The notes beneath the pieces are model-generated. The model saw nothing but the letters and a program-made list of their open reading frames with translations. It was not told the DNA's origin and ran no database searches. 23,392 nt of DNA from an uncultured Acetatifactor sp. (GTDB taxonomy: Bacteria > Bacillota > Clostridia > Lachnospirales > Lachnospiraceae), in contig CAJUAP010000062.1 in the NCBI GenBank assembly GCA_910584435.1, forward strand, positions 1 to 23,392, written 5' to 3'. The translations under genes and the position numbers were made by a program. Shown here piece after piece: positions 22,406-23,392 of this stretch. The stretch's first letter is position 1. The number at the start of each line of letters is the position of its first letter.

Positions 22406-23392
22406 ATGCTGTTATCTTTTTTCCGGCTTTCCCTTGCTATTCGCAATGTATGGCCTCAGCATATGAATTTCAAAGTGTTTAGTGTACTTTATATACTATT
22501 GCTGGCTGCTGGAATGCCTGTAACGTACCTGGCCTGTGTTCCATATGGTCTGTTTGGCATTCTGGCGTCGGTATGTATTTATGGGCTGGCTGCTTGCCGC
22601 GACACTGCGCCGCAGAATGTTTTTATGGGCATGATCGGATGTGTGCTTGCTGTTGTGACAGAGAATCTGCTGGCAAATTTTCTTTATATGCTGATTCCCT
22701 CGCCTCCCTCAAATCAGTGGTATTTTTTCTTCGGCATCCATTTGATTTATATTTTTCTGTTTTATTGGATTACGCTGTTTTGCGGCAAGCTGCTGAAAAA
22801 AGTATTCCTGTCCGGCAAAGGCATTCTGCGCCTTCCGCAGACATGGTATGTGATAGATGCTGCATTACTGCTCCTTATAACCATCTATCTGTTTGATAAT
22901 TTGATTCCAGGACAAAACGGCTCCATCGGCAGAATGATATATAATAATGTCTTACACATTTCGGGGTATCTGCTTGTGATGTGTTTTTTACTTCTGGCTA
23001 TGCGCCGCTCCTATCTGGAACAGATACAGACCGAAGCAAAGCAGAAAGCCTTGCAGGACTTACAGGACTACACACGGAATTTGGAAGCTATGTATAACAG
23101 TCTACATTCCTTTAAGCATGATTATGTTAATATTCTGCTCTCTCTTTCTGGTTATATTGAAGATGGTGATACGGATAGGTTAAAGGATTTTTTTGAAAGC
23201 AAAATCTTCCCGACGAAGAATCTGATTACGCAGGGAGATTACAAGCTGAACCAGCTTGGCAACATCAGTGTGTTGGAGATCAAAAGTCTGCTCTCCGCGA
23301 AAATGATTTACGCCCATGAATCGGGGGTTGACGTCATCATTGATATTCCCGACAAAGTGGAAAGTTTTCTGATAGACACGGTAGACCTTGCC
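22406..23392 (+). CDS. AgrC-like GHKL sensor histidine kinase, partial (3' end outside window)
   Basis: The frame is open for 329 codons to the end of the window. The first 200 residues are strongly hydrophobic, about six membrane helices, as in AgrC-type quorum-sensing kinases. A coiled linker follows, then the phosphoacceptor box HSFKHDYVNIL, with His238 and the Asp/Asn that mark the HDxxN signature of this family. The GHKL ATP-binding domain is only begun. It would sense a signal at the membrane and phosphorylate a LytTR-type response regulator, likely encoded beyond the window. GAAGG lies upstream of the ATG. No AgrB or AgrD gene is visible in the window. Confidence 0.85.
   Translation, partial: MLLSFFRLSLAIRNVWPQHMNFKVFSVLYILLLAAGMPVTYLACVPYGLFGILASVCIYGLAACRDTAPQNVFMGMIGCVLAVVTENLLANFLYMLIPSPPSNQWYFFFGIHLIYIFLFYWITLFCGKLLKKVFLSGKGILRLPQTWYVIDAALLLLITIYLFDNLIPGQNGSIGRMIYNNVLHISGYLLVMCFLLLAMRRSYLEQIQTEAKQKALQDLQDYTRNLEAMYNSLHSFKHDYVNILLSLSGYIEDGDTDRLKDFFESKIFPTKNLITQGDYKLNQLGNISVLEIKSLLSAKMIYAHESGVDVIIDIPDKVESFLIDTVDLA

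Overview
The window looks like a chromosomal segment of a low-to-mid GC Firmicute, most likely a Lachnospiraceae-type gut Clostridium. This is inferred from strong AGGAGG-type ribosome binding sites, a tyrosine T-box leader, TipA-like MerR regulators, an AgrC-like GHKL kinase and a COG4586/4587/3694-type ABC-2 operon. No tRNA, rRNA, CRISPR array or intact transposon is seen.

Region 1 (1-7924) is an accessory stretch of small genes. It holds a GNAT acetyltransferase, two convergent TipA-like MerR regulators with 19-bp-spaced promoters, an AT-rich HExxH metalloprotease, a CX5R phosphatase, a SASA/SGNH esterase, a nucleotidyltransferase-like gene whose 3' end is frame-shifted by a 43-bp repeat, a RimJ-type acetyltransferase, and an unknown gene broken by a one-base deletion in a G run. 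Region 2 (8062-10378) carries an enlarged PTS enzyme I and a TIGR04076-type protein. Region 3 (10439-13523) holds a candidate small transcript and a three-gene ABC-2 exporter operon. Region 4 (13714-15543) is tyrS under a Tyr T-box. Region 5 (15770-21147, minus strand) is a three-gene module: two ABC exporter half-transporters, each with an N-terminal domain and a zinc ribbon, flanking a DUF1854 protein. Region 6 (21236-23392) has a possible short minus-strand transcription unit, a small membrane protein, and a divergent GHKL sensor kinase cut by the window end.

Two patterns cross gene boundaries. First, eight short tandem duplications sit at gene starts, gene stops or inside coding regions. 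At two genes the repeated unit is a copy of the gene's own ribosome binding site and start codon; at three it is the stop-codon region; enzyme I has two in-frame expansions. Second, a 56-bp element occurs twice (15595-15650 and 21633-21688). It has 13-base complementary arms around a 30-base core, and its arm changes largely preserve pairing.

The best candidates for under-described biology are the ABC-DUF1854-ABC module, the 56-bp element, the repeat that switches the frame of the nucleotidyltransferase gene, and the small unit at 21236-21718. All functional statements come from reading motifs by eye; no database search was run.
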